Assembly: GCA_029215795.1 (NCBI GenBank)
Contig: JARDYH010000003.1
Span: 94,148,609 to 94,212,608 of the forward strand
Length of the DNA stretch: 64,000 bases
Direction of reading: 5' to 3'
Source of the DNA: Anniella stebbinsi
Lineage: Eukaryota > Chordata > Lepidosauria > Squamata > Anniellidae
A program made the position numbers and the translations under genes. The notes under the pieces were generated by a model. That model saw nothing but the letters and a program-made list of their open reading frames with translations, searched no databases and had not been told where the DNA came from. Positions within the stretch are counted from its first letter, which is position 1; each line of letters opens with the position of its first letter. This document shows, piece by piece, positions 62,460 to 64,000 of this stretch.

Positions 62460-63960
62460 ATCTCACCACAGATTTATGTGGGGGTCAGCAATAGTGTGAA
62501 CTGGCCTTATGCCTCCAATTTTTAAAATGCAATTTTGTAGAGGAATTCAATGTGGGGGAGAGTAACAGAATGTCAGGAAAATAGGTATATGCGTGTACAC
62601 ATTTGTATTTGTGTCAGGCCTGCATAATGTGACCCAGTAAGCCAAACATAGCCCACCAGGCATATATGGTTATCAATCAAGAACTGGATAGTGATTTTTC
62701 TGGCTTCTTCAGATGACAGAAACAAATGTGTGTGTATTATGGGCAGCAGCTACACCAAGCATTTGCATTCTGCTTGTCTTGTCTGACCTATTGATAAAGA
62801 TTTTTAATCTGGGCAACGATGTAAAATCAAAACCTGAAACTCTGGTTTTCCCCAAGCCTCAAAGAAACGTTTTAGGTGAAGCAGAGACACTTTACGCTGC
62901 ACCAAGTCAAAGTTCACACCTCACATTCTAGCATTCCAGAGGAAAAACACAGAACACAATAACCCAAAACATCCTTTCCTAATAACAAGTCTCACAAGCA
63001 CGTCCCCCAAATGGTGTTATAAGTAAAACATGACTCAACGGCTCTCAAACACAATCTTACAGACAAGATGGCACCTAAAATGTAAACATTTTCAGTTCTT
63101 CCTAAGGAAAAATACTGGCCATTAGAGAAAACCAAATACCACCAAGTTACAGTGATTGAAGGTTATCAGGAAATAATAAATTTCTTTGAGGCTTCTGATG
63201 CCCTGGATATTGCTTTATTATGGTTTAAGATATTGTTTAGTTGAAACATTTATTGGCATGTATCCATCACAGGAGGGAGGGGGTGAGTGGTATGTGACGT
63301 CAAAGCCTGTACAGAGATAAATGAAACAGTTTTTGTCTTTGTGATTCAGAGACCTTTGGTACTACCCATGTGCCACTTCTCTCTCCTTCGTACGTTGTTT
63401 TGAATAAACCTGTTGGACTGAACTTTGCCTGTTCCTGGTGATTCTTCAATTTGATAGGGAACATTTCCTTAACACTGTACACAATTCTGAATAAGTTTGT
63501 CTGAGACATTTACAAAGTGCTGTTTTCTTTCCAAATGAGGAGTGCCTGTCACATGAAAATCCCACCCTTCCAGGGCTTGGTGGATTCCTTCGAAGCCCCC
63601 CCCCCCCAGCTCTGCTTGCTTTCGTGAGCTGAGCCTGGGGTTTGTTCGCCAAATCCAGGAACATTTCCCCCTTTTGTGGAATTCTTGTACAGCAGCCGTA
63701 CCGTTGTCCTGGGACCTGGGAGTGGGAAAAGCAGCTATTTGCATATGTCAGTTGGTGGTGGCACTGGTGTTCTCCTTGCGGGTGGACTCGATGGATTCCC
63801 CGCAATGGTCCCTGGGTCAACTTGCCTTTGCAAACTGAGCTGGGTGATAGTCCTGGAGACCCAGAAACTTTATTGCCTTTTTTGATGGAAAATGGTGGCA
63901 GAGGTAGCAGCAGGCAGCAGTAGCCGGAGTCCCTGCCACCGCCACCCGCCGTCATGTGCA
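62460..63960. other. Anonymous sequence, possible LTR-like poly(A) region
   Basis: No gene recognised. TTGAATAAACCTGTTGGACTG at about 63399-63419 resembles a retroelement R region (AATAAA and downstream GTTCCTGGTG), but no LTR ends could be placed. 63880-63950 is a CAG/CCACCG-rich stretch. Confidence 0.35.
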
Positions 63961-63963
63961 ATC

Positions 63964-64000
63964 CCCTCATGCTCTCCTTGCTGCAAGTAGAGCATGAGGG
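63964..64000. repeat. Perfect hairpin at the window edge
   Basis: CCCTCATGCTCT and its exact complement AGAGCATGAGGG, 12 bp each, with a 13-base loop. It ends exactly at the window edge, so more may follow. Confidence 0.85.

Noticed and set aside
63399..63470. LTR at 63300-63470
   Set aside because: The AATAAA and following bases look like an R region, but I could not find TG...CA ends or a target duplication.
63446..63970. Minus-strand frame of 174 codons
   Set aside because: No recognisable domain and low-complexity start; an exon cannot be excluded but there is no evidence for one.
1..64000. CRISPR array, bacterial operon, prophage or plasmid features
   Set aside because: The window has vertebrate LINE, SINE and MITE content throughout; no direct-repeat/spacer arrays or prokaryotic gene organisation is present.

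Overview
This is intergenic or intronic vertebrate DNA. I find no host protein-coding exon I can defend, no tRNA or rRNA gene, no CRISPR array and nothing bacterial. The mix of repeats points to a squamate reptile, most likely a lizard. It holds L2-type LINEs with their characteristic 3' tail, CR1 tails ending in ATTCTATG-like octamers, tRNA-headed SINEs, and very many short palindromic DNA transposons. The lineage call is an inference from repeat style, not from a database match. Long open frames here are chance frames inside repeats, apart from remnants of LINE reverse transcriptase.

Layout. 1-8440: mostly anonymous sequence with a 1 kb hAT-like foldback element (1904-2933), a hAT-like MITE with a near-perfect 8-bp duplication (3288-3616) and a Harbinger-like MITE (7447-7682). 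8715-13233: a deep nest. A hAT-like MITE is split by an L2 LINE. The L2 is split by a solo LTR (target duplication CAAGA) and by an antisense L2 tail (duplication CTCCTAT). The LTR is split by a 1.4 kb Harbinger-like element (duplication TGT). 13330-30055: three members of a hAT-like family with TAGGGRTGTGCAC-type ends and exact 8-bp duplications (13330-13830, 20410-20917, 28876-30055), CR1, L2 and SINE fragments, and other MITEs. 31294-38006: a dense Harbinger-like cluster around a 1.5 kb foldback hAT. 38700-48200: sparse, with L2 fragments and small repeats. 48267-54160: another hAT/Harbinger nest, followed by two degenerate antisense L2 copies that are themselves interrupted. 54160-64000: SINEs, a CR1, L2 pieces and a Harbinger-like MITE almost identical to one 24 kb upstream.

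The strongest unexpected signal is inside two of the TAGGGRTGTGCAC hAT elements. Both contain GC-rich palindromic modules of about 180-220 bp. Each module has a GGGTGAC-TCATCACCC core (a perfect TGACGTCA CRE octamer in one copy) and a consensus 5' splice site pointing outward at each edge. One element carries three such modules in tandem. The arrangement resembles a mobile bidirectional promoter with a first exon on each side. That function is inference. The palindromes, the CRE octamer, the splice-donor matches and the 8-bp duplications are directly visible.

Other points: a Harbinger-like family with eight exact 3-bp duplications, two of its members sharing one duplication back to back; TTAGGG-like runs inside two MITEs; tandem internal modules in a hAT remnant; and several repeat-free AT-rich blocks that look like conserved noncoding elements.
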